Assembly: GCA_947624455.1 (NCBI GenBank)
Contig: CANQKL010000006.1
Coordinates: 1-23,307 of the forward strand
Direction of reading: 5' to 3'
DNA: 23,307 bases
Origin: an uncultured Clostridia bacterium
Lineage (GTDB): Bacteria; Bacillota; Clostridia; UMGS1883
The translations under genes and the position numbers were made by a program. Below, one piece after another: positions 7,823 to 14,215 of the stretch. Position 1 is the first letter of the stretch; every line of letters begins with the position of its first letter. The notes beneath the pieces were generated by a model. That model was not told the origin of the DNA, ran no database searches, and saw nothing but the letters and a program-made list of their open reading frames with translations.

Positions 7823-9160
7823 ATGTCAAAAAACAAGTATAAACCTGAAAATGGGGATAATGTGACTAACCCCGAGGCCGTTCGGGACGCCTCCGATGAG
7901 GCCCGGGAGAACGCCGCGGCGGAGAGAGAAACGGTAGACGAGCCGACAATGGAGGTCAAGCTGCCGGAAACGCCCGAGGCGGAGAACCGAACGGAGGAAG
8001 CTCCCGAGGAGTCTGCCGCCGAGGAGACTGTTGAGGAGTCTGCCGCCGAGAAACCTGCCGGGGAGGAAGCTCCGGCGTCTAACGGGGAATACGCCGCCGC
8101 CGAGGGTACCGACGCGAATCTGCTAAGCGAATTTGCGCCCAAGCCCATGAATATTCCCAACGTCGATCTGGAAAAGGAGAAAAAACGTCAGGCCCGGAGG
8201 GACAAGAATCGCGGTCGGGAGAAGAAAAAGGTCGAGGCCCGCAAGAATCGCGGCAAAAAGAAAAAGCGGCTCTCCACCGGCCAAAAGGTGGCCGCGGGCA
8301 TTGCCAGCTTCCTGATTTTCATTATAATGATCGGGACAATGGCCGGATTTATATCGGTGCTTTCCGTGCAGCTGGCTACCAGCCGCTATGCCATCAGTAT
8401 GGCTGTCAGCAATATGGACGTGGCGGAGATACCCATTGAAACGCCCAACTATCCGGCCCTCAGCGAGACTTTCGGCATGACTGTCAGCTCCAGCCGCGCC
8501 GCCCTTGTGGATCTTATAAGGGATAATTCTCAAGTGGCCGTCACCTATGATGAGATATTAAAAGGTCTCAAAAGCTCCGATATGGAGTCCTTCCTTAGCC
8601 GCCAGCTCCGCAGCGCCAAGGATTACCTGCTTTTGGACAAGCCGTATACCCCCGTCACCGGCGCCGATATTGCCGCCGTGGTCAAGAACGGCGCCACCCT
8701 TGTGCGCAACCTTACCGGCATTGTCCTGACCGAAGCCGACTATAACAACATCGCGGCGTATTTTGACGCCAGCGGCAAGCTGGATGGCCTGTCGCTGCGG
8801 GCTTTGAGCCAGACCGAGCTGAGAAAGTACGTCCCCTATACCAAGCGGCTGCTGTCTCTCCAGGTGCTTGGGGGTCTGCTGCTCATCAATATTTTGTTCA
8901 TTGTGCTGCTCTGCCTGTTGGGGCGCGGATCGGCTCATATACCCATAGGCTGGTCGTTCATACTCAGCGGCATCGCGGTAGTAGTGGGCGGAATATTGCT
9001 TCGGCCCTCTTACGCTGTGGCTTCCGGCTTCCTTCAGACGGTGCTGAATAATTACTTTACATTCTTCACCGCTACCGTGGTGATCACAGCGGCGGCTTTC
9101 ACGGTCGTTGGCGCCATAGTATTTCTGATAGGCAACGCCGCCACCGATGGTGACGAATGA
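7823..9160 (+). CDS. Four-helix membrane protein with a long acidic/basic N-terminal tail (445 aa)
   Basis: The first 110 residues are disordered and very acidic, rich in Glu and Ala with near-repeats such as EESAAEETVEESAAEKPAGE. A strongly basic segment follows at about residues 115-155 (EKKKRQARRDKNRGREKKK). A first membrane helix lies at about 155-180, then an extracytoplasmic loop of about 165 residues, then three closely spaced helices at about 342-363, 372-392 and 412-438. The ATG at 7823 follows AAAGGAG. I do not recognise a named family. The charge arrangement and the pairing with the zinc-ribbon membrane protein suggest a joint envelope function, but nothing more can be claimed. A good hairpin terminator lies 35 nt after the stop. 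Confidence 0.78.
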   Translation: MSKNKYKPENGDNVTNPEAVRDASDEARENAAAERETVDEPTMEVKLPETPEAENRTEEAPEESAAEETVEESAAEKPAGEEAPASNGEYAAAEGTDANLLSEFAPKPMNIPNVDLEKEKKRQARRDKNRGREKKKVEARKNRGKKKKRLSTGQKVAAGIASFLIFIIMIGTMAGFISVLSVQLATSRYAISMAVSNMDVAEIPIETPNYPALSETFGMTVSSSRAALVDLIRDNSQVAVTYDEILKGLKSSDMESFLSRQLRSAKDYLLLDKPYTPVTGADIAAVVKNGATLVRNLTGIVLTEADYNNIAAYFDASGKLDGLSLRALSQTELRKYVPYTKRLLSLQVLGGLLLINILFIVLLCLLGRGSAHIPIGWSFILSGIAVVVGGILLRPSYAVASGFLQTVLNNYFTFFTATVVITAAAFTVVGAIVFLIGNAATDGDE

Positions 9161-9195
9161 TTTTGAGTTTACAATTATGCAATTATAAAGAACAT

Positions 9196-9230
9196 AGTCT
9201 GAGGCCCGCCTTACGGCGGGCCTTTAGACT
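9196..9230 (+). terminator. Terminator after the four-helix membrane protein
   Basis: AGGCCCGCC (9202-9210) and GGCGGGCCT (9215-9223) form a perfect 9-bp stem with a TTAC loop. AGTCT/AGACT extends the stem outside a small internal loop. Only TTT follows directly. Confidence 0.7.
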
Positions 9231-9235
9231 ACTGA

Positions 9236-9588
9236 CAAACCCCATGCACTATGGGGAAAGCTCGAAAGGGAACTCCCTTTCGATAAAAAACATAAAATCT
9301 CGGGGCGTGTACCCGAGATTTTATACCTTAATCGGGGTAGAAAAATCAATCTATTGATTTTTCGTAAGCGCAAGCGCCCGCCAGCGTGACGCTGGACCCG
9401 AACTTTAAATGTCAATCTACTATTCTTATGCAGCTTCGCAGAATAACATAAGTAATGGCCCCGCAAGCAACGGAGTTGCTTGTGGGAAAGGAGGAGCAAG
9501 GGCACGCGCTCCAAATTTTTTTACAAAAAATTTGGAGCGAAGTCACCCTTTGCGACGACGCCGGGTTGCCCCAGCGAGAGCAAAGGCT
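9236..9588. repeat. Non-coding stretch with about eight consecutive hairpins
   Basis: No convincing gene lies here. Successive inverted repeats are: 9240-9256 (CCCCAT/ATGGGG); 9262-9283 (TCGAAAGGGA/TCCCTTTCGA); 9292-9324 (ATAAAATCTCGGG/CCCGAGATTTTAT, 13 bp); 9340-9363 (GAAAAATCAA/TTGATTTTTC); 9381-9395 (CCAGCG/CGCTGG); 9421-9445 (TATTCT/AGAATA); 9460-9486 (11 bp with one G-U pair); 9507-9539 (15 bp, 3-nt loop); and 9547-9586 (CCTTTGC/GCAAAGG). Such density could be a mosaic of palindromic intergenic repeats or a structured RNA. Confidence 0.7.
9507..9539. repeat. Perfect 15-bp inverted repeat with a 3-nt loop
   Basis: CGCTCCAAATTTTTT and AAAAAATTTGGAGCG flank TAC. Read on either strand, the stem contains a T6 run, so it could act as a terminator for the minus-strand ATPase gene (stop at 9589) as well as from the left. 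Confidence 0.6.
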
Positions 9589-10329
9589 CTAATTTCCATA
9601 GTCAAATCCCAGCTCCGACAGCATCTTCTCCCGGTTGTTCAGAAAATACTTATACACCCGGTAAATGTCCGTCTCCTCATAGGCCGAGGACTTTATTTTT
9701 CCGCCGTCGAAGGACAGTATCTCCGCGCCTGGATAGGCCAGCAGAATAGGGGAGTGGGTGGCGATTATAAACTGGGACTGCTCCTTCGCCAGTTCCCTTA
9801 TTCGGGCCAGAGCGTTGAGCTGCGCATTGACTGAAAGAGCCGCCTCCGGCTCGTCAAACAGATACAGCCCCCTGCCGCCGAGACGGTTGTTGAGCAGGGC
9901 GGCGAAGGACTCGCCGTGGGACTTTTCGTGGAGACTGCCGCCGTAAGACAGCTTGATCTTTGGGGCAAATGCGGGCTGGGCGTCCAGCTCCTCTATGTGG
10001 CTGGCCACGTTGTAGTAGCTCTCGGCCCGAAGAAAATAGCCGTCCCTTGGCCGACGCGGCCCCTTCGCCAGCTTAAGGCAGCGGTGAAGGGCGCTGTGGC
10101 TCTCATAGGTTGAAAAGCTCATGTTCCGCGATCCGCCCTCGGGGTTGAAGCCCCACGCCACGGCGATGGCCTCCAGCAGGGTGGATTTGCCGCTGCCGTT
10201 GGCTCCGACAAAAAAGGTCACGTTTGAGGTTAGCTCCAGCGTTCCCAGACTGCCGATAGCCGGTATGCTGAATGGGTAGCCAACGCCCTTTTCCGTCAGC
10301 GATATTTCGGTTATGTAAAGCTCGTTCAT
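9589..10329 (-). CDS. ABC/SMC-like AAA family ATPase (246 aa)
   Basis: A single-domain ATPase of the AAA_21/'predicted ATPase' group. The Walker A is GANGSGKST at residues 42-50. A signature-like SHGES lies at 137-141, the Walker B LYLFDEP at 155-161, and the H-loop histidine in IIATHSP at 191. There is no membrane segment and no fused nuclease or HEPN domain. Start: ATG at 10329 gives MNELYITEISL, which begins the first beta strand; upstream in-frame Met codons would lie inside the promoter. The ribosome site is weak (GGAAGTGA). The gene is divergent from the lipase-like gene, with its own promoter. Its role is unknown; such lone ATPases occur both as housekeeping proteins and as halves of defence modules, and no partner is visible here. 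Confidence 0.85.
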   Translation of the reverse strand: MNELYITEISLTEKGVGYPFSIPAIGSLGTLELTSNVTFFVGANGSGKSTLLEAIAVAWGFNPEGGSRNMSFSTYESHSALHRCLKLAKGPRRPRDGYFLRAESYYNVASHIEELDAQPAFAPKIKLSYGGSLHEKSHGESFAALLNNRLGGRGLYLFDEPEAALSVNAQLNALARIRELAKEQSQFIIATHSPILLAYPGAEILSFDGGKIKSSAYEETDIYRVYKYFLNNREKMLSELGFDYGN

Positions 10330-10350
10330 CTCATCACTTCCATTAAAATA

Positions 10351-10379
10351 ATGATACCACATTAAAGCTTTTTTGTCAA
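10351..10379 (-). promoter_or_regulatory. Promoter of the AAA ATPase gene
   Basis: On the minus strand TTGACA (10374-10379), a 17-bp spacer and TATCAT (10351-10356) lie 22 nt upstream of the ATG. Confidence 0.75.
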
Positions 10380-10412
10380 TAAACCGCCGTTTACGCAAAA
10401 AAAGCGCGTCGA

Positions 10413-10441
10413 CTTGTTTTTTTCGCCGAGCTGTGCTATAA
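10413..10441 (+). promoter_or_regulatory. Promoter of the lipase-like gene
   Basis: TTGTTT (10413-10418), a 17-bp spacer and TATAAT (10436-10441) preceded by TG at the extended -10 position. The GTG start at 10474 follows GGGAGG. This makes a back-to-back promoter pair with the ATPase gene. Confidence 0.7.
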
Positions 10442-10473
10442 TTACTGTATCTGAACAGCGGGAGGCAAAACCA

Positions 10474-11783
10474 GTGAAAAAAGCGACGCAAATAATTTTT
10501 ATACTTTTCAATGCCGCGGCCACGGTAATTCTGGCTAATTCCTTTTCTCCGGGGCCTTTTAGGGGCGTTCTGCCCCTGTGGGCGTTTATCCTTGGCCTTG
10601 CCGTCACCAATGTCCTGCCTTTCTTTGTTCGGCGGCTGCCGGGGCCGAGGCTGAAATTCTGCGGTCACGGTGAGCTTTGTCTCAAGACCTTCGCACTGTC
10701 CCTGCCCTTTTCGGCGGCTATTCAACTGGCGGGCCTTATTTCGCGGCCGGAGGGCTGGCGGCAATGGCTCATAGGGGCGCTGGCGTGCGTCCTGGTTGAG
10801 ACGCTGATCTTTTGGAACGGCATGATAACCGTTTACTGCTCGTCTGTACAGTTAGGTATAAGACTGCGGACGGCGGGGTTGATATGCGGACTCATACCGG
10901 TTGCGCATCTGTTTATGCTGGGCGTCATCATAAGGACCGTATCAGCCGAGGTGGAGACTGAAACGGAAAAAATACGCCTTAACGAAAGGCGCGGGGCTGA
11001 GAGAATATGCGCTACTAAATATCCTATATTGTTGGTTCACGGGGTGTTTTTTAGAGACTCTTAAATTATTGGGGCCGGATACCGGCGGAGCTGGAGAAAA
11101 ATGGAGCCAGGCTTTTTTACGGCGATCAGCGGTCGGCGGCCTCGGTCAATGACTGCGGACGGGAGCTGGCTGAGAGGATAAAAGAGGTGGCCGGAGACGG
11201 CAAGGTGAACGTTATCGCCCATTCCAAAGGCGGGCTTGACGCCATATGTGCGGCGGAGAGCTTCGGCGCGGCGCAATATATCGCCTCTATAACCACGGTC
11301 AACACGCCCCATCGCGGCTGTGAGTTTGCCGACTATCTGCTGGAAAAAATACCGGATAAGGCTCTCAAAAAAATTGCCGCCGCCTATGACGCCGCTCTTG
11401 CCGGACTGGGGGAGAAGGACTCCGATTTCGAGGCCGCCGTTCGGGATCTGACTGCCAGCGCCAGAGCCGCGTCGGCTGAGGCTCCGCTTCCGGAGGGGAT
11501 TTTCTGTCAGAGCGTTGGCTCTCGGCTCAACAAGGCTTCCGGCGGACGCTTCCCCCTGAATTTCACCTATAATCTGGTCAGATACTTTGACGGGCCGAAC
11601 GACGGCCTCGTTTCGGAAAAGTCCTTTGTCTGGGGCGAAAGCTACACCTGCCTGAAGGCTCCCGGCAAGAGGGGCATTTCTCACGGTGATATGATAGACT
11701 TGAACAGGGAAAACATCCCCGGCTTTGACGTGCGCGAATTTTATGTTCAGCTTGTGGCCGGACTCAAGGACCGGGGGCTTTAG
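10474..11783 (+). pseudogene. Membrane-anchored alpha/beta-hydrolase (lipase-like), frameshifted
   Basis: The gene starts at GTG 10474 (GGGAGG upstream). Residues about 1-165 form several membrane helices. The hydrolase domain begins YPILLVHGVFFRDS and then hits TAA at 11062-11064. The expected continuation, NYWGRIPAELEKNGARLFYG, is intact in another frame from about 11068. It runs through the nucleophile elbow VIAHSKGGLDA (Ser in A-H-S-K-G), an NTPHRGCEFAD block and an FDGPNDGLVSEKS block to the stop at 11783. From 10474 to 11783 is 1310 nt, one base short of 437 codons, so a single-base deletion near 11056-11063 explains the break. A sequencing error would look the same. If repaired, the product would be an envelope esterase or lipase of about 436 residues. 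A second, fragmentary copy of its 3' end lies at 15570-15803. Confidence 0.82.
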
Positions 11784-11796
11784 TCTAAATGTATAA

Positions 11797-11872
11797 TTTT
11801 GACAAAAAACATTAAAAATTAAGGCAAAAAATGTCAAAAAAGCTATGGAAATTTATGTCAGAAAGTGATAAT
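11797..11872 (+). promoter_or_regulatory. Upstream region of the Spo0A-like gene with 0A-box-like motifs
   Basis: Three near-matches to the Spo0A box TGTCGAA are seen: TGTCAAAA on the minus strand (11797-11804), TGTCAAA (11832-11838) and TGTCAGAA (11856-11863). A -10-like GATAAT (11867-11872) follows, without a clear -35. The region is AT-rich, so the matches are only suggestive. Confidence 0.35.
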
Positions 11873-11910
11873 ATAAAAGCATAAAAACAAAAGAAAAGGA
11901 GGAATTTGTA

Positions 11911-12309
11911 ATGAAATTGGAAATGAAAACGGTCATGGATGAAGGCGCGGACGAGAGGGTAAAAGAAATAACGGTCACAAACATACTGGGCTTGCTTGGT
12001 ATCAAGGCCAATATAAAGGGCTACTGGTATCTTCGGGACGCCATTGTTATGTGCGCCAACGAAAGCGAGCTTTTGGAAGCTGTAACAAAGCAGCTCTACC
12101 CCAGAATAGCGAAAAAGTATAATTCCTCTCCCACCCGGGTGGAGCGGGCCATTCGCCACGCTATAGGGTCGGCCAGTAACTGTGACGGAGGAGCGGCGAT
12201 GAAGATGTTTTTCGGCGGCCCATATCACAATGGCAGGAACAAACCCACCAATTCCGAATTTATAGCCACGGCGGCCGACAGGCTTCGGCTGAATATGCTG
12301 CCCTGGTAA
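11911..12309 (+). CDS. Stand-alone Spo0A C-terminal (effector) domain protein (132 aa)
   Basis: Nearly the whole protein aligns from memory with the DNA-binding domain of the sporulation master regulator Spo0A: VTNILGLLGIKANIKGYWYL, then TKQLYPRIAKKYNSSPTRVE (the Spo0A equivalent is LYPDIAKKFNTTASRVE), then RAIRHAIG, and a KPTNSEFIATAADRLRL tail. There is no receiver domain: only about 20 residues precede the domain, and no phosphoacceptor Asp is present. It could bind 0A boxes constitutively or form mixed dimers with full-length Spo0A, which is presumably encoded elsewhere. The ATG at 11911 follows AAAGGAGGA. A strong terminator starts 12 nt after the stop. Recognition of the domain is secure; the function is inferred. 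Confidence 0.88.
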   Translation: MKLEMKTVMDEGADERVKEITVTNILGLLGIKANIKGYWYLRDAIVMCANESELLEAVTKQLYPRIAKKYNSSPTRVERAIRHAIGSASNCDGGAAMKMFFGGPYHNGRNKPTNSEFIATAADRLRLNMLPW

Positions 12310-12320
12310 AGCCCGTAAGG

Positions 12321-12351
12321 AAAAAGAGACGGATATTCTCCGTCTCTTTTT
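12321..12351 (+). terminator. Strong intrinsic terminator of the Spo0A-like gene
   Basis: AAAAAGAGACGGA (12321-12333) and TCCGTCTCTTTTT (12339-12351) pair perfectly around TATTC and run into a T6 tract. It can also stop transcription from the right, because the left arm starts with five A. Confidence 0.9.
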
Positions 12352-12355
12352 TGCG

Positions 12356-12404
12356 TTATTCTTCCACAAATGCGTCCTTGCCGAGGCCGCAGACGGGACA
12401 TACC
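12356..12404 (-). pseudogene. 3' fragment of a rubredoxin gene
   Basis: On the minus strand this reads VCPVCGLGKDAFVEE and stop, the C-terminal end of a rubredoxin. It matches 42 of 49 bases of the 3' end of the intact rubredoxin gene at 17853-17901, in the same orientation. Upstream of the fragment the similarity ends abruptly, next to the stop codon of the XRE gene (12409). It is a remnant of a duplicated or rearranged copy. Confidence 0.78.
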
Positions 12405-12408
12405 ATAC

Positions 12409-12717
12409 CTATATTTCAGATATTATGTTGATTATTTTCATAACGGCGTACTGCTTTTCCGGGGTGAGGTTGCGAAATGCGGCAATAAAGTGGTCAGATT
12501 CGCCGAAAATATCTTTGCCAAATAAAAGTTCTTCTTCGCTTAGCATTAAAGCGTTGCTTATTTTTTCTAACAGAGAAAAACTGGCGTTAGCGTTGCCGCT
12601 TTCAACACGACTTAGGTACTCAACGGAAATGTCCAACTCTTCTGACAGCGTCTCTTGTGTCAGTCCTATGTCCTTACGCTTCGCCTTTATTCGTTGGCCT
12701 ATTGCTTTGAAGTCCAT
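12409..12717 (-). CDS. XRE-family helix-turn-helix repressor (102 aa)
   Basis: The Cro/C1 HTH spans about residues 4-60: IGQRIKAKRKDIGLTQETLS, recognition helix ISVEYLSRVESGNANASF, then LLEKISNALMLSEEELL. The C-terminal 30 residues are a short helical tail (LTPEKQYAVMKIINIISEI). The ATG at 12717 is chosen over 12723 because GGGAGG then has normal spacing (7 nt instead of 1). The gene is divergent from the stalk-domain secreted protein. Matching palindromes abut the -10 boxes of both divergent promoters, which argues that it represses itself and the neighbouring secreted-protein genes. Confidence 0.87.
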   Translation of the reverse strand: MDFKAIGQRIKAKRKDIGLTQETLSEELDISVEYLSRVESGNANASFSLLEKISNALMLSEEELLFGKDIFGESDHFIAAFRNLTPEKQYAVMKIINIISEI

Positions 12718-12738
12718 TTCCATGCCTCCCTTTAACTT

Positions 12739-12754
12739 ATTGTATCAAACTTGA
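12739..12754 (-). promoter_or_regulatory. -10 box and operator-like palindrome of the XRE gene
   Basis: On the minus strand the imperfect palindrome TCAAGTTTGA (12745-12754) is followed without a gap by TACAAT (12739-12744). The -35 region (TTAATA with 17-bp spacing) is weak. Confidence 0.6.
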
Positions 12755-12785
12755 AAAAATATATTAATAATTTTTTAGATTAATA

Positions 12786-12814
12786 TTGACTTTAAAAATC
12801 AAATTTGATATAAT
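12786..12814 (+). promoter_or_regulatory. Promoter with embedded operator for the secreted stalk-domain gene
   Basis: TTGACT (12786-12791), a 17-bp spacer and TATAAT (12809-12814). The spacer ends in the perfect palindrome TCAAATTTGA (12799-12808), directly abutting the -10, in the same geometry as the divergent promoter. A further half-site-like AAATCAAATA lies at 12821-12830. Confidence 0.78.
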
Positions 12815-12846
12815 AGGTATAAATCAAATATAAGGAGGAAACAGAA

Positions 12847-14193
12847 ATGGACAAAATCAAGAAATGCCTGGGTCTGTTGGTGTGCATTGCAATTACAATG
12901 ATTGGCGTACCCTCACTTGCTTATAGCCAGATCAGTGTCACAGTAAACGGCAGCCAGGTGCAGTTTGATCAGCCTCCTATTGCCGAAAATGGACGTACAC
13001 TTGTACCTGTACGGGCCATATTTGAGGCCATGGGTTGTGAGGTCGAATGGAATGACGGAGTAGTAAGCGTGTACCGCAACGGTCAAAAAGTAATGGAGCT
13101 GACAATTGGAAGCGACATTATGTATCTTTGGGACAGGGGAGAGCAACTCATTTATAAATTGGATGTTCCGGCAAAAACCGAGGGAGGCAGAACCCTTGTT
13201 CCCGCCAGAGCCGTAGGAGAAGGTCTCGGCGCTGATGTAAGCTGGGACGGCTATACAGGTACGGTAAAGATTTATTATGACCCTGATTATTATAGTAATT
13301 ATGGTGATTATGATTATTACGATTATTACGATAATGATTACGATGATTATGATTATGATTGCAGACACACAAGTACCCGGCAGGTATGCTCGATTGACCT
13401 GAGAAGCTGGAAACAAACCGGTTCCTCTGCCACGCATCAAACCGTTGATGTAATGGAGGAGGTGTGCAATGACTGCGGAGAAACAATACGTACATACAAT
13501 GAGCGGCGGACGGAAGCGCATGTGTTTGTAAATGGGGTGTGCAGGGACTGCGGCTATGAAAAAGAAGAAAAAGTAACAGTCAAACATCCCAGCTCCGGCA
13601 GCCTTGATATTAAAGATGACGGCAATTTTAAGCTTTTGACCCTTCAAAGCGGAGAAAGCTTTACTGTAACAAACGACACGGAGAAAACATTTACGATTCA
13701 GATATTGAATGATGGCGTGAAAAAACGCTATCACTATGTAAAATACAACAAGGATGGCGATGTAACCGCCACAGGTTATTATTCAAATACTTACTCCACG
13801 ATATCCCTGCCTGCCAAAGCAGTACTTGCGCTATATAATTCTGAGGATAGCGAAATACAGATAAAAGCCCCTTCGGACGTGTTTTTCCCTGTGGATGAGG
13901 AGGCATTTGAAATTAAACAAATCAAGCCTGGCGCAAGCTGCCGCGTGGAGAACACAGGCAAGAAAAATATTAAAATCTGCGTTTTGTCTAAGACTACAGG
14001 AACTATAAAGTCTAAAGAGAAGGCAAAATATGACTATGTCAGCTATGACGCGGATGGCAACGTCAAGGCGACAAAATTTAAAACCACTACTCAAGCGTTG
14101 TCAGTATATTCCAAAGGTTCCATAAGCATATCAAATTCCAGCGATGAAACCATTTACGTGTTCTGTCCCGCGAGAGCGGCGGAAATAAATTAA
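12847..14193 (+). CDS. Secreted copper-amine-oxidase-like stalk-domain protein (448 aa)
   Basis: Residues 1-26 are a signal peptide (cleavage near LAYS). Residues about 28-143 are a two-repeat Cu_amine_oxidN1 stalk domain, with the hallmark pair GRTLVPVRAIFEAMG and GRTLVPARAVGEGLG. A Tyr/Asp-only stretch follows at about 143-171. Next come two CxxC pairs (Cys207/210 and Cys232/235) that could form a zinc ribbon. Two related beta domains (about 266-345 and 357-442) end the protein; they share the pattern YxYVxYxxDGxVxATxxxx. There is no membrane or LPXTG anchor. The likely role is a cell-envelope adhesin or scaffold. The ATG at 12847 follows AAGGAGGAA. The ricin/C39 gene follows after 22 nt, so the two are probably co-expressed under the XRE repressor. 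Confidence 0.85.
   Translation: MDKIKKCLGLLVCIAITMIGVPSLAYSQISVTVNGSQVQFDQPPIAENGRTLVPVRAIFEAMGCEVEWNDGVVSVYRNGQKVMELTIGSDIMYLWDRGEQLIYKLDVPAKTEGGRTLVPARAVGEGLGADVSWDGYTGTVKIYYDPDYYSNYGDYDYYDYYDNDYDDYDYDCRHTSTRQVCSIDLRSWKQTGSSATHQTVDVMEEVCNDCGETIRTYNERRTEAHVFVNGVCRDCGYEKEEKVTVKHPSSGSLDIKDDGNFKLLTLQSGESFTVTNDTEKTFTIQILNDGVKKRYHYVKYNKDGDVTATGYYSNTYSTISLPAKAVLALYNSEDSEIQIKAPSDVFFPVDEEAFEIKQIKPGASCRVENTGKKNIKICVLSKTTGTIKSKEKAKYDYVSYDADGNVKATKFKTTTQALSVYSKGSISISNSSDETIYVFCPARAAEIN
13284..13360 (+). repeat. GATTAT/GATTAC-type short tandem repeat inside the stalk-domain gene
   Basis: A run of Asp and Tyr codons (GAT, TAT, TAC) forms an imperfect 3- and 6-nt repeat that encodes the Tyr/Asp-rich linker. 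Because the unit is a multiple of three, slippage would change linker length, not reading frame. Confidence 0.8.
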
Positions 14194-14215
14194 AACATAG
14201 AAAGGAAGTATACCC

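Noticed and set aside
9157..9588. Open frames of 66-141 codons on both strands in the hairpin region
   Set aside because: They read through perfect inverted repeats, have no ribosome sites and show no family-like pattern, so I treat the region as non-coding.
11044..11066. Programmed -1 frameshift as an explanation for the broken lipase
   Set aside because: The -1 frame has a TAG immediately after the T6 run, so slippage on that run would terminate; only the bases AGAGACTCT could shift, and they form no known slip site. A one-base deletion or error is simpler.
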